From Candidatus Zixiibacteriota bacterium (GTDB lineage Bacteria > Zixibacteria > MSB-5A5 > GN15 > JACZUZ01): a DNA stretch of 64,000 nucleotides. Location: the NCBI GenBank assembly GCA_024280835.1, contig JAJRPJ010000010.1, forward strand, positions 310,001 to 374,000. Direction: 5' to 3'. The notes beneath the pieces were generated by a model. That model worked only from the letters and a program-made list of their open reading frames with translations. It made no database searches and had not been told where the DNA came from. The first letter of the stretch is position 1; every line of letters starts with the position of its first letter. This document shows positions 25,997 through 35,561 of the stretch, piece after piece. The position numbers and the translations under genes were made by a program.

Positions 25997-26716
25997 TTAA
26001 TGCTTAGAGTATTTGATACTGCACCCATAGGAGTCATTGGCGAATGGTTTGACATCCTCGCCAGCGCTCCAAGCAGCCAAGATATTCGCCACATAGTTGT
26101 CGCGTTCCGTTGTCTTTTTCTTGCCATAAGGGTCGTCGTCCATCGCTCCGCTGAAAACCAGCTTACCCGACTTGTCGATGACAAACATATTCGGAGTTGA
26201 TTTCGCTCCATACATGTGTCCCACGAGTCCGTTAGGATCGCCAAGGATAAGACCTTTGACGTTTTTGTCTTTGGCCCAAGCCTGTGTCTCTTTGGCTGAC
26301 AGGAAGTCTCTATGAGACTCGGAGGTGCTATTGATTCGCAACCAGACCACATTGTCTTTTTTTCCAGCGAATTGTTTCTGAATATCTACAGTCGTGCCGT
26401 CGTTGTAGTGGCGAACAACAAACGGGCACTTGGGATTGACCCATTCGAGAACTACAGTTTTCCCAAGGTAGTCTTCGAGACTGTGCTTTTTACCATATTG
26501 ATCGACAAGGGTAAAATTTGGCGCCTTTTTGCCCACTCGCGCCATGTGCTTTGTGGCTTCGTTAATTGTGGCCTTGGACATTGTGGCTTTAGACATCTCA
26601 GATGATCTGGTAGAGAGTGAGTCACGTTGAGCGTGTGAGACACTGATGGCGGTAAAGCTACTGGCCAAGAGAATAAATGCGCTCAGTAAATAGAGTATGG
26701 GCTTATGTTTTCTCAT
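25997..26716 (-). CDS. Exported redoxin (thioredoxin-fold, AhpC/TSA-like)
   Basis: A 239-residue protein with an N-terminal signal peptide (about residues 8-28, ending SHA-Q), a Ser/Thr/Lys-rich linker, and a thioredoxin-fold redoxin domain from about residue 60. VGKKAPNFTLVDQYGKKHSL opens the domain. The active site NPKCPFVVRHY has a single Cys near residue 95, and GLVGHMYGAKSTPNMFVID contains the cis-proline. The C-terminal SYGCSIKY supplies a second Cys typical of this group. It probably reduces peroxides or disulfides outside the cytoplasmic membrane. It lies 67 bases downstream of dsbD on the same strand, so electrons may come from DsbD. Confidence 0.83.
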   Translation of the reverse strand: MRKHKPILYLLSAFILLASSFTAISVSHAQRDSLSTRSSEMSKATMSKATINEATKHMARVGKKAPNFTLVDQYGKKHSLEDYLGKTVVLEWVNPKCPFVVRHYNDGTTVDIQKQFAGKKDNVVWLRINSTSESHRDFLSAKETQAWAKDKNVKGLILGDPNGLVGHMYGAKSTPNMFVIDKSGKLVFSGAMDDDPYGKKKTTERDNYVANILAAWSAGEDVKPFANDSYGCSIKYSKH

Positions 26717-26783
26717 TGCTGACTCCTATTTGGGATGGGCTACTATTACTCATTCGTACTTTTTGGACTTAAACCGACGACGC

Positions 26784-29117
26784 TCAGTTTTTGGCGATGG
26801 CCTCTTTGAGAGCATCGGTGATTGAGCCTTTTGTTATTGTAACTGGTAAAGTGATAAAATTGTTCGGGTTTCCGCCGTAGAAGACGATGTAGAACGGAAT
26901 TCCAGAACGGCCATAGCGGGCAAGAAAATCTCCAATCTCTTTATTGCGATTGGTCCAATCAGCTTGTAGGGACAAAATATTGTTGTCTTTAAGAAGAGTC
27001 CTGACTTCCTCGGTTTCGAGGAATAATTTCTCATTGAATTTGCAGGTCAAACACCAATCGGCGGTAACGTCCACAAAGACAACTTTGCCTTCATCTAGTC
27101 CAGCGCCAATTGCCTCTTCGGTGAATGGCTGCCACTGAATACCTGACTCTGGAATCGAAGCGGCTACGGCGTTTCCTGAAAGACGGCCGTCTGTGGCCCA
27201 TTGAATTGTCAGAGCCGAGGCTCCGATTGCCAGCGCGACTGTCAACAATCCACCGAAACTGGTGAAGAAAGAAGAATAGGGTGAGAAAGCGCGCTTGCCC
27301 CAAACGACCAAAGCGAGCAGGAGTAATCCCAACCAGACGAAAGCCTGTGATACAGTGTCGATTTGTACAGAGAGGATAAACATCAACCAGACAACAGTCG
27401 CCATCATTAGGAATCCGAAGAAGCCTTTGGCTTTTTCCATCCAGTCGCCAGGTTTGGGCAGGAAGCGGACAGCTTTCGGGAACAATGCCAAGGTCAGATA
27501 GGGCGAGGCCATTCCGAGTCCAAGCGCGAAGAAAATTGCAAAGACGATTGGAGCTGGGCTGGAAAATGCAAAGCCAACCGCCGAGCCGAGAAATGGCGCT
27601 GAGCAAGGTGTCGCTAGTAATGTGGCCAGCATTCCCTGAGTGAAATGTCCGCTTTGGCTAGCTTTGGCCGCGCCAGTCGAAACTGAGGCGGGCAAAGTGA
27701 CTTCAAAAACACCCCATAGATTCAAACCAAAGAGAAATACAACAATCGCCAGAAACGATACAAATGCAGGCTCTTGGAACTGAACTCCCCAACCGATAGC
27801 GGCGCCAGCGCTTTTGGCTATTACCGCGGCGGCTGCGAGAATCAAAAACGAAGTGATAATTCCGCCAGATGAAAGTAGCATTCCGCGTGTAATCACCGAT
27901 CTAGACTCACCACTTTGCCCGAGTATGCTCATCAACTTTATTGAAAGCACTGGCAAAACGCAGGGCATGATATTCAATATCAATCCGCCCAAAAAGGCAT
28001 AGATTAGCATCGAAAAGAGAGATATCTCGTTTTCTTGTGTCACCAAGGAGCCGCCAGCGTCTCCAGTTGTTGCACCGCTCAAATAACTATCGTTAGTGGC
28101 TAGAACAGAGCCGACTTTCAAATGAGCGACTTTTTCAATCGAGATGATTCCATCCTGTGACGGAACATTAGTTAATAAATATCCAATTGTAATGGTGTCC
28201 AGAACTTCTCCAGCGACTTTAGTTTGAACTGGAGTAGTGACAACTGTAATGATGATATCCTGTTTGTCCTGACCGACACTGAATTCGGGGACGCCCATTT
28301 TTAGAGACGGAACTTGGTGAAAGAAGATAGATGGAAAATTCTCAGCGCTCACAGGAGAGCGAAAAGCAATAGTCAAGACATAATCCTCACCAGACTTAGT
28401 CAGCGATTCAGACAATTTTGCTTCTGGAATATCCTGCGGGCTTTTGGGCAAAAGTGATAATGCTTTGCGCATTTTGTCGGCATATGGCGCCTTCGAGCTG
28501 GCTGATCCAGCGCGATTGAGAACTAATTCTCCAGAAAATGATTCATCATGTGGAATACAGAGGTCTTTACAAACCAAGTAGAACATACCGAGATTCAGTG
28601 GTATTTTGTCGCTTTCGAGAGCTTTGTCGGTCAGAGTCAGCTTTACTGGATAAGTGACTCCATGAGCATAACCGTTGGCGTCGAGTCCACCTCCGAAGGG
28701 ATAGAATTTCGGTGGTGGGAAATTAACCTCAACATCACTGAAATATTCTTCGTCAAATTCGGTAAATGCAGGCGGCAATCCAGCGTCACCTGGGTTTTTC
28801 CAGTATGAGTGCCAACCCATTTCAAGGTCGATTTCTAGACCTATCCAGACTGTGCGGCCGTCTTCTTCAAGGCCAAACGGTGTTAGGAGCCGAGTTCGAG
28901 CCTCGTCATTTGTTTTCCAAGGGCTAGAATTTGTATCAGCCAAAGCAGAATTTGTCGAAAATGCCAGCGCCCCCAAAACCAGCGCCCCAAAAAGTAGAAC
29001 AGAGCTGATTCCTTTTGCTATCCTGCGCGAAAGTAATCTAGAGGGAAAATGTTTGATAATACGCTTGGTAATGTTAGAGGCTTGTTTTTGAATCTCTGTG
29101 AGGTGTCTTGGGTTCAT
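26784..29117 (-). CDS. dsbD: DsbD-type thiol:disulfide interchange protein
   Basis: A 777-residue transmembrane reductase that carries electrons from cytoplasmic thioredoxin to envelope thiols. After a signal segment (about residues 35-60) comes the alpha domain, with cysteines in YLVCKDLCIPHDE. The central region (about 385-640) has eight or so helices with the cysteine pair in LNIMPCVLPVLS and LLATPCSAPFLG. The C-terminal thioredoxin-like gamma domain carries ADWCLTCKFNEK. All three cysteine pairs are present, so it should be functional. At 777 residues it is longer than E. coli DsbD (about 565) because of the larger alpha domain. The adjacent exported redoxin is the likely client. Confidence 0.93.
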   Translation of the reverse strand: MNPRHLTEIQKQASNITKRIIKHFPSRLLSRRIAKGISSVLLFGALVLGALAFSTNSALADTNSSPWKTNDEARTRLLTPFGLEEDGRTVWIGLEIDLEMGWHSYWKNPGDAGLPPAFTEFDEEYFSDVEVNFPPPKFYPFGGGLDANGYAHGVTYPVKLTLTDKALESDKIPLNLGMFYLVCKDLCIPHDESFSGELVLNRAGSASSKAPYADKMRKALSLLPKSPQDIPEAKLSESLTKSGEDYVLTIAFRSPVSAENFPSIFFHQVPSLKMGVPEFSVGQDKQDIIITVVTTPVQTKVAGEVLDTITIGYLLTNVPSQDGIISIEKVAHLKVGSVLATNDSYLSGATTGDAGGSLVTQENEISLFSMLIYAFLGGLILNIMPCVLPVLSIKLMSILGQSGESRSVITRGMLLSSGGIITSFLILAAAAVIAKSAGAAIGWGVQFQEPAFVSFLAIVVFLFGLNLWGVFEVTLPASVSTGAAKASQSGHFTQGMLATLLATPCSAPFLGSAVGFAFSSPAPIVFAIFFALGLGMASPYLTLALFPKAVRFLPKPGDWMEKAKGFFGFLMMATVVWLMFILSVQIDTVSQAFVWLGLLLLALVVWGKRAFSPYSSFFTSFGGLLTVALAIGASALTIQWATDGRLSGNAVAASIPESGIQWQPFTEEAIGAGLDEGKVVFVDVTADWCLTCKFNEKLFLETEEVRTLLKDNNILSLQADWTNRNKEIGDFLARYGRSGIPFYIVFYGGNPNNFITLPVTITKGSITDALKEAIAKN

Positions 29118-29240
29118 CTTCTAAATATCCGCTTTTATCTGACGTTTGCTCTGGATTTATCTGATACTCTTATCGAGTCCGAATCGACAGCGCCTATTGT
29201 TGGTTCTGCCGAGTCTATTCGGTACTGTCTTTGCTCATAT

Positions 29241-29280
29241 GTATTATACGAATACACCTGGAAGTGGCTCCGTATAATAC
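29241..29280. promoter_or_regulatory. Inverted-repeat promoter region upstream of dsbD
   Basis: GTATTATACG (29241-29250) and CGTATAATAC (29271-29280) are perfect complements, placing a TATAAT on each strand. The minus-strand copy fits a dsbD promoter about 125 bases upstream of the start. Its surroundings, TGTATTCGTATAATA, match the sufR promoter with one difference. No good -35 box accompanies either copy, so an activator or regulator is possible. The remaining 29281-29563 up to the glycan operon holds no gene I can support. Confidence 0.5.
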
Positions 29281-29563
29281 AACACATAGTACAACATTTT
29301 TCACCAGAGTGTTCCAGCAGAGTTTTTGGACTAGTCTAACCATACTATTGAACCGAATAGATGTTCAGTTTTATGTATTTATCGGTTCTATAAGGAAGAA
29401 TCCTCTCTAGGGGCTTTATTCAACATGCGTCTCGATATATATTCAGCGACGATACATCGTTGCAATAGTTTTGGCCAAATAGATTTTGTCACTAGAATAG
29501 ACTACAGTTGGACTTACTGAAAGTAAGCAATACATAACAAGTCAGGTTACCAGAAACTACAAT

Positions 29564-30394
29564 ATGAATTCAAAAGCGCCGATATTCTATTTCCTGATTC
29601 CAGCTTTCAATGAGGTGGACAATCTTGTCTTTCTCTTTGCGAATCTGCGTCGTATTGCCGCTTATTTGGAAAGTGATTATCGGATAATAATCGTCGATGA
29701 TTGTTCCACAGATGGGACAGCTGCGAAAGTGGACGAGTTTTCCAGCGTTATGCCAGTGACTTTATTACGTTTCACTGAGAATCGTGGCCCTGGGGCTGCT
29801 TTTGAAGCGGCCTTCCGCAAGGCTCTCGAAACCGCCAATGACGATGATATTTTTGTGACACTTGAAGCTGACAATACCAGTGACCTGTGTATTCTAGGTC
29901 GAATGCGTGAACAGATAAATCGTGGGGCTGATATTGCGCTAGCTTCAGTATATGGCGCCGGCAAGATTGTTGGAGCTCCATTGACTCGTCGGGCGCTGAG
30001 TTTGTTCGCTAATTTTATGCTCAAATATGCGCTGGGTTTGCGTGGTCTGAATACTTTCAGCTCGTTTTTTCGGATGTATCGTTGTTCCGTCGTAGCTGAA
30101 TTGTTTCAGAATTATGGTGAGAAGGCGATTACTGAGCATGGGTTTGTCTGCATGGTTGAATTGCTAATAAAATTCAAAGCGCTCAAAGCCAAGATTGTCG
30201 AAACTCCAATGTTGTTGGATTCGAATATTAGAGTGGGTGACTCCAAGATGAAAATCTTCAAGACCGCCGCCAGCTATTTTCGGGTCATTCGCAAACACTT
30301 GTTTTCATCCTTCTACAAGCCACTACCTAAAGGCGAGTCCGGTAAAGTGAATTCTCCTGTTACGGCATCTTCAACGACAAGCAATCCGCGCTAA
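29564..30394 (+). CDS. Family 2 glycosyltransferase (dolichol-phosphate mannose synthase-like)
   Basis: A 276-residue GT2 enzyme. FLIPAFNEVDNL at the N-terminus and YRIIIVDDCSTDGTAAKV supply the nucleotide-sugar fold. ENRGPGAAFEAAFRKAL and FVTLEADNTSD (in place of the usual DADxQ) complete the metal-binding core. There is no C-terminal membrane helix pair, unlike GtrB-type proteins. It probably moves a sugar onto a lipid carrier for the membrane transferases later in the operon. It opens a run of same-strand genes to 39062 that look like a surface glycan pathway. The SD sequence is weak. Confidence 0.85.
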   Translation: MNSKAPIFYFLIPAFNEVDNLVFLFANLRRIAAYLESDYRIIIVDDCSTDGTAAKVDEFSSVMPVTLLRFTENRGPGAAFEAAFRKALETANDDDIFVTLEADNTSDLCILGRMREQINRGADIALASVYGAGKIVGAPLTRRALSLFANFMLKYALGLRGLNTFSSFFRMYRCSVVAELFQNYGEKAITEHGFVCMVELLIKFKALKAKIVETPMLLDSNIRVGDSKMKIFKTAASYFRVIRKHLFSSFYKPLPKGESGKVNSPVTASSTTSNPR

Positions 30395-30430
30395 CGCTTA
30401 AACTGATTCCCGCCATATCCGAAAGTAAGT

Positions 30431-31795
30431 ATGTCTACAAGTAATAGTTCCAAACGGATAGCCATCGTCGGTGGCGGTATGACAGGCTTGGCCTGCGCTT
30501 TGGAATTGGCAAAAAACTCGGATCATCAAATTACTATTTTCGAAAAAGGTGAATCTTTGGGTGGGTTGAGTTCGGCGTATCGTTGGGAAGATGTTTGCTG
30601 GGATCGGTTTTACCATGTTGTCCTTTCAACTGATGCGCCTCTGCAAGAATTTCTCGCAGAGATCGGTGTGGCTGATAAGATTTTCTGGCGCGAGACAAAA
30701 GCTGGTTTCTATGGCAATGGTAAGTTAGTTTCGTTCTCTTCCACTTGGGATTTTATCAAGTTTCCGTTTTTGAGTCCATGGAGCAAGTTTCGTTTGGGAT
30801 TCGGCATATTGCGGAGTTCGCGTATTTCTGATCCCGCCAAACTCGACAAGATTTTTGTTCGCCAATGGCTAACTTCGATTTTTGGCAGACGACTCTATGA
30901 ACAGTTTTGGGAGCCATTACTAAAAAGTAAACTCGGCGCCGCTCGCGAGCGCACCTCTGCGGCTTTCATTTGGGCGACCATCAATCGACTCTTCGGCGCC
31001 AGAGAAAGTGGCGCCCAAAAAGAAAAAATGGGACATGTTAAAGGCGGCTATGCCACAATCCTCACCGCTGCCAGCGAAACTCTCAATAATCTGGGTGTGA
31101 CTATTGTGACTTCGGCGGAGGTTGTGAAAGTTGAAGCAGTTGAAGGCGATAAAGTTTCTGTCTCATTCAAGAGCACGGACGGCGGAGGAGAGGCGCAGCT
31201 CAATAAAGAGACTTTTGATGAAGTAGTCTTCACAACTCCTTGCCCAACGATTCTAGGCGCTTTAGAAAGTCATATCCAAAGCCATAGCCATAAATACTGG
31301 GAAAATCTTGACGCAGTAGAATATCTCTCAATTGCCTGCGTTTTTCTTGTCTTGAAGAGGTCACTGTCGCCTTACTATGTCACCAATCTGTTGGACAAAC
31401 AATTGCCATTCACAGGTGTCATCGAAGTCACCAACATCGTCTCGCCCGAGGAAATGGGCGACAAGCATATTGTCTATTTACCAAAGTACATGCCGCCTGA
31501 AGACCCAGTGCAAGAAATGAGTGAGGAAGAAATCTACATTGAGTTTATTGGCGCTCTGAAGACCATGTATCCCGATTTATCTGACGATGAAATTCTGCAC
31601 CGTCGGGTGTTTCGTGAACGCTATGTCCAGCCTCTTCAGGAAGTCAATTATCTCCAGCGCATGGGTGGGTTTCAAACTCCGATGGCGCATGTCTATGTTG
31701 TCAATACTTCAATGATTTACAACTCAACTTTGAACAATAACGCTGCGGTAACTCTTGGTCGAGAATGCGCTCACGAAATTACGCACCAAGATTAA
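30431..31795 (+). CDS. FAD-dependent oxidoreductase, protoporphyrinogen-oxidase/UGM-like
   Basis: A 454-residue flavoprotein. The N-terminal dinucleotide motif is IVGGGMTGLACALELAK, followed by EKGESLGGLSSAYRW, the pattern of amine-oxidase and UDP-galactopyranose-mutase-like enzymes. VVFTTPCPTILGAL and a C-terminal stretch ending TLGRECAHEI complete the fold. Members next to glycosyltransferases are usually annotated only as NAD(P)/FAD-dependent oxidoreductases, and a role in modifying a lipid-linked sugar is plausible. The reaction cannot be told from sequence. It lies 36 bases after the GT2 gene. Confidence 0.8.
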   Translation: MSTSNSSKRIAIVGGGMTGLACALELAKNSDHQITIFEKGESLGGLSSAYRWEDVCWDRFYHVVLSTDAPLQEFLAEIGVADKIFWRETKAGFYGNGKLVSFSSTWDFIKFPFLSPWSKFRLGFGILRSSRISDPAKLDKIFVRQWLTSIFGRRLYEQFWEPLLKSKLGAARERTSAAFIWATINRLFGARESGAQKEKMGHVKGGYATILTAASETLNNLGVTIVTSAEVVKVEAVEGDKVSVSFKSTDGGGEAQLNKETFDEVVFTTPCPTILGALESHIQSHSHKYWENLDAVEYLSIACVFLVLKRSLSPYYVTNLLDKQLPFTGVIEVTNIVSPEEMGDKHIVYLPKYMPPEDPVQEMSEEEIYIEFIGALKTMYPDLSDDEILHRRVFRERYVQPLQEVNYLQRMGGFQTPMAHVYVVNTSMIYNSTLNNNAAVTLGRECAHEITHQD

Positions 31796-31844
31796 CGAGT
31801 TTAATATCAGCTGTAGTGTCAGTTTCTGCTAAATTATCGCCACG

Positions 31845-33820
31845 ATGAACCCCGCCAACAGCAAATCAAATAGTAATATCTTAGCCATAATATTGGGCTC
31901 TTTTGGTGTCGTGGTTTTCTCTCTATGCGCGGCGTATTTTTTGCATCGCTATCCAGTTAATATCTCAGCGCAGTTAGACAGGGAGAAGCCTGCTGGTTTC
32001 CTCATTCGCGAGTCAGGCGCACAGGTACTGCTACTGGTCGACACTCTCGGAATTCAAGAAAGTTGGTCTCATGCAAAACTTGAACAAGCGGATTTTAGCT
32101 ATGGCTGGGTAAGCGTTTTGCAACAGGAGTTTGGCTATTTTGATGTGAGGGATGTAGGTGGAGTCGAAAGCGTTTCGCTAGCCGATTATCGAACAGTTGT
32201 TTTTAGTTCATCAGCGCTGCAAAGCAACAAAGTGACAGCCAATGGTGTCAGTTTCGTCACTGAGTTTGTGCGTTCAGGTGGACTGGCAGTGTTGGACTAT
32301 CCTAGCAATACTATATTAGCACCTTTTGATCTAAAGCGCTTGGAAAAGAGTGACATGGGGCAAACACTCTCTGCTGGGAAGTTGAGTCTACTGCTTGGCA
32401 GTATGTTCAGCGAAGAAACCACAGCGCCAATACCAGCTTCACTACCTGTTTTCACGGACATTCAAACCTATGTTTCAAATATCACTAGCAAGACAGAATC
32501 GTCATCAATGCTACAAGGCTCTGTCGCTTTCGAAAGTGTTTCATTGGGCGCAGGCGTGATCGTCCTGACCAAATGGGACTTCGGTCGTTGGGTGACTCTA
32601 ACACAGCAAGGACTTCCGGATAAGAACCTGCGAGCTGAAAACCGCTACAATCAGTTTGGACATTCAGATAAACTGGAGGCAAACGATTTGGTCGCGGATG
32701 CGGCGTATTTGAACGCCAACTACCCTTGGGTGGATATAGCCGAAAAGAAACTTGGGAATCTAGTAGCTGGATTGCAATTGGCCCCGCGATGGTTCACAGC
32801 GCCTGATTCCTCTGCTGGAATTTTCATGATGACACATGATGACGAAGGTCTCGGTGATGCGGGTGTTTGGATGAATGACTATGAATATCAACGAGAACTT
32901 AACTCAACAACTTTTGTGATGCGTTCTGATAAGCTCAGCGTAGAGGGTGTCAAAGAGACAATTGACAAGGGCGGTGAAATTGGTTTGCATTGGAATCGCT
33001 TCAACAGAGAAGACAAAGCCTCTCTCGAAACTCTTGGCCTAGGGCGCTGGCGCCCGATTCGGCGTCGACGCAGTTGGCAGTCGCAAATTGATTGGCTGGA
33101 TACACTGGGTGTGAAAACGATTTACAATCGCAATCACTACTTCCTTTGGGATGAGGATCTTTATCAGCCATTTAGAGCGCTGGAAGCAGTGGGGGTTACT
33201 ATGGACTTAGCTATGGCCCTGACTTGCATGACAAAGGTTATTTATTTGGCGGCGCCTTTCCGTTTCAACCACTGGACGCCAATGGAGCCAGCTTTAAGCT
33301 CACTGAAACGCCAGTGACTTGGACAGAAAACTTTGCCAGCGCCGATAGCGTTTGGATTAAGCGAATTCTCGCAGACAATGCTGAGCAATTTCATGGTGTG
33401 ATTGTCGCTCTCTATCACAACAATACTTTTGCATGGGCGCCAGATTATTCGGTCTATACAAGTTGGCAAAAATCCTATGACTTGGCATTGGCCAGTGGCC
33501 ACACAATGTTCACCGCCAGTCAACTGGAAAATTTTCTGCAAGCGCGTGAAGAAAGTGAACTTACTTGGGAGTCAGATTCAGAGGGTGTCGAAGTTTATTG
33601 CCAGACTACAACGGCAGGTCTAGCTTTGATTGTTCCACAAGAGAATCTATACAGACCAACAGTGAGTACACATGACGCAGGAGCTTCTGAGAATCCTAAC
33701 GCTGTTCAAATAGATACTGTGCGCATTCTTGGCTCTCCCTATTGGCGAATTGTTTTACCGCAAGGAAAGTTCTTGCTAAGCTTTGAGAGGCTTACAAACA
33801 GGCAGGGAGGAATTCAGTGA
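31845..33820 (+). pseudogene. Frameshifted membrane-anchored, deacetylase-like protein (paralogue 1)
   Basis: Two frames make one gene. Residues 1 to about 454 are read from 31845. Around 33207 the frame must change by one base to continue in the frame ending at 33820. The downstream paralogue has DLSYGP at this point, and restoring one base gives MDLSYGPDLHDKGYLFGGAFPF here, so a one-base deletion (or a sequencing error) is likely. The intact protein would be about 658 residues. It has an N-terminal membrane helix (about 10-35), a flavodoxin-like or ThuA-like part (LLLVDTLGI, YRTVVFSSSA), and a domain with MTHDDEG, GGEIGLHW and YHNN. These motifs recall polysaccharide deacetylase-like (NodB-related) metal sites. 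No standard slippery site is seen. Confidence 0.7.
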
Positions 33821-35547
33821 GGATCAATTCTGCGCCGTCACTTCGTTTAGCCAAACTAATTCTGCTGCTAGCGCTGATCCTTGTGGCTGTAGCAATTACA
33901 AACTATTTCAGTTTCTATCCAATTCACAGAGCTGCTGATGAGCCAGAGGTTTTTGGCGAGGTTTTCCTGGCGAATTCGTCATATCCAATCGCTCTGGTTG
34001 TTGATACGAGTGTAATTCGCCAGTCTGGAAAGTCGGGTAAGTTTTCCAAGACAGACTGGAGCTACGGCTGGATAAATCTCCTGCTCCAAGAGTCACGCCA
34101 GTATGATGTCATTGATATTTCCGAACTAAACTCGGAAGAGAATCATGCTTTTCGTTCAATTTGGATATTTACACGCTCAGCCCTTGCAGGCTCTGCCAGC
34201 GACGAATTAAGTGCCTTGCTCGATAGCCTTGCCAAAGGCGCCAGAGCGAACCAGAGCAGAGAAGAGGTTGTTGTCTATCTGGAAGCGCCAGATACACTAA
34301 GCGCCAAAAACTTAACGGTAATGTCGCTACTGGGTGAGAAAGTTGAATCGACAAAATATTCTCAACTGACTCAAATTCAATTACCCTCAGAGTTTACTGG
34401 ACCAACTGTGCCAGAATTCAGGTTTGAGTGTGATGGATTAGTTGCCAGTGACGCCAAATCAAGACTGGTGACACTAATCTCTTTTGACAGCCTGCCTGTC
34501 TTACGAGAAGAGCGTCGCTTGGGATTACGAATACTAGTGGCCACATTTGATTTCGGACAAATGGCAGTGACTATCCAGCAAGGTAAACCCAATGATGATT
34601 TTTCTGTCACGGCAAAGATAAAAAAACGAACTGGCCTGCTACCAATTGTCAGCTCCGATCTTTGCGCTGATAGTTCCTATTACTTTGGTTTCACTCCATT
34701 CTTTGATCTTTTTGAACACGGGCTCTTCGCGCTAATCAGTGGTCAAGTTTCAAATGCGCCTCTCTTTGAAAGTTCACCGAAGGGCGCTTTTATCATGTCA
34801 CATGATGAAGAGGGCATGGGCGATAAATCTGCTTGGATGGCGCGTCAAGAACAGATTTGGGGAGTGACCTCTGCAACTTTAGTCACTCCAGCGGCAATTA
34901 CCGAGAAAGGTCTCAGTGAAATAATCAGCGCTGGCGGCGAAGTTGGTTTGCACATCGATCAATACTCTTACTTCAAGCGCCCAGGGTTGCCTGGGTTGAG
35001 ACCAGTCAAAATCGAATATTCAATTATCGAACAAAAAAAATCTCTCCAAGCCCTAATGCCTAGTCCCAAGGATTCAAAGATTTCTATTAATCGGAATCAT
35101 TGGTTGCTATGGTCCGAAAATTACACAGGAATGCTGCGCAAGCTAGCTGGCGCTGGCGTGCGATTGGATTTGTCTTATGGCCCCATTGGACAGGGGATAG
35201 CAGGGTATTTGTTTGGGACTTGTTTCCCATTCGTTCCGATCGACACAAATGGCTTTCCTTTGCCTATACTAGAGTTGCCGTTCTTATTTCAGGACGACGA
35301 GGATTTCGCTTCAGAATACTTGGATTCCATCTTTGATACGACCACATTTCAAAGTGAGATAGTGAATGTCGTTTTTCACAACAATACTATGGGACATTCT
35401 CCCGATACGCTCTTGATGTGGGGGTGGCGGGAATCATTTCAGAGGGCGAAAGATGCAAATCTGCCGATAGTTCATTATACTGATGTCATTGAAGCGTTAC
35501 GAAAACAGGACGCCACGATGCCAACTGGAATACTCAACGAGAAGTAA
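33817..35547 (+). CDS. Membrane-anchored, deacetylase-like protein (paralogue 2)
   Basis: An intact 576-residue paralogue of the preceding gene. It has one membrane helix (about residues 12-30), an alpha/beta region (IALVVDTSVI, SIWIFTRSALAG), and a C-terminal domain carrying IMSHDEEGMGD near residue 327, GGEVGLHID near 371, SINRNHWLLWS, DLSYGP and VVFHNNTMGHSPD. The HD(D/E)E, (E)xGxH and HNN motifs are shared by both copies and suggest a metal-dependent polysaccharide deacetylase-like fold facing the periplasm. This is inference, as I do not recognise the family. The GTG start overlaps the TGA of the copy upstream (GTGA), so the pair arose by tandem duplication and is coupled. Confidence 0.75.
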   Translation: MRINSAPSLRLAKLILLLALILVAVAITNYFSFYPIHRAADEPEVFGEVFLANSSYPIALVVDTSVIRQSGKSGKFSKTDWSYGWINLLLQESRQYDVIDISELNSEENHAFRSIWIFTRSALAGSASDELSALLDSLAKGARANQSREEVVVYLEAPDTLSAKNLTVMSLLGEKVESTKYSQLTQIQLPSEFTGPTVPEFRFECDGLVASDAKSRLVTLISFDSLPVLREERRLGLRILVATFDFGQMAVTIQQGKPNDDFSVTAKIKKRTGLLPIVSSDLCADSSYYFGFTPFFDLFEHGLFALISGQVSNAPLFESSPKGAFIMSHDEEGMGDKSAWMARQEQIWGVTSATLVTPAAITEKGLSEIISAGGEVGLHIDQYSYFKRPGLPGLRPVKIEYSIIEQKKSLQALMPSPKDSKISINRNHWLLWSENYTGMLRKLAGAGVRLDLSYGPIGQGIAGYLFGTCFPFVPIDTNGFPLPILELPFLFQDDEDFASEYLDSIFDTTTFQSEIVNVVFHNNTMGHSPDTLLMWGWRESFQRAKDANLPIVHYTDVIEALRKQDATMPTGILNEK

Positions 35548-35561
35548 CAAAAAAGTAATTT

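Noticed and set aside
33200-33212. Programmed -1 frameshift in paralogue 1
   Set aside because: No X-XXY-YYZ slippery site or downstream structure is evident; a one-base deletion is simpler.
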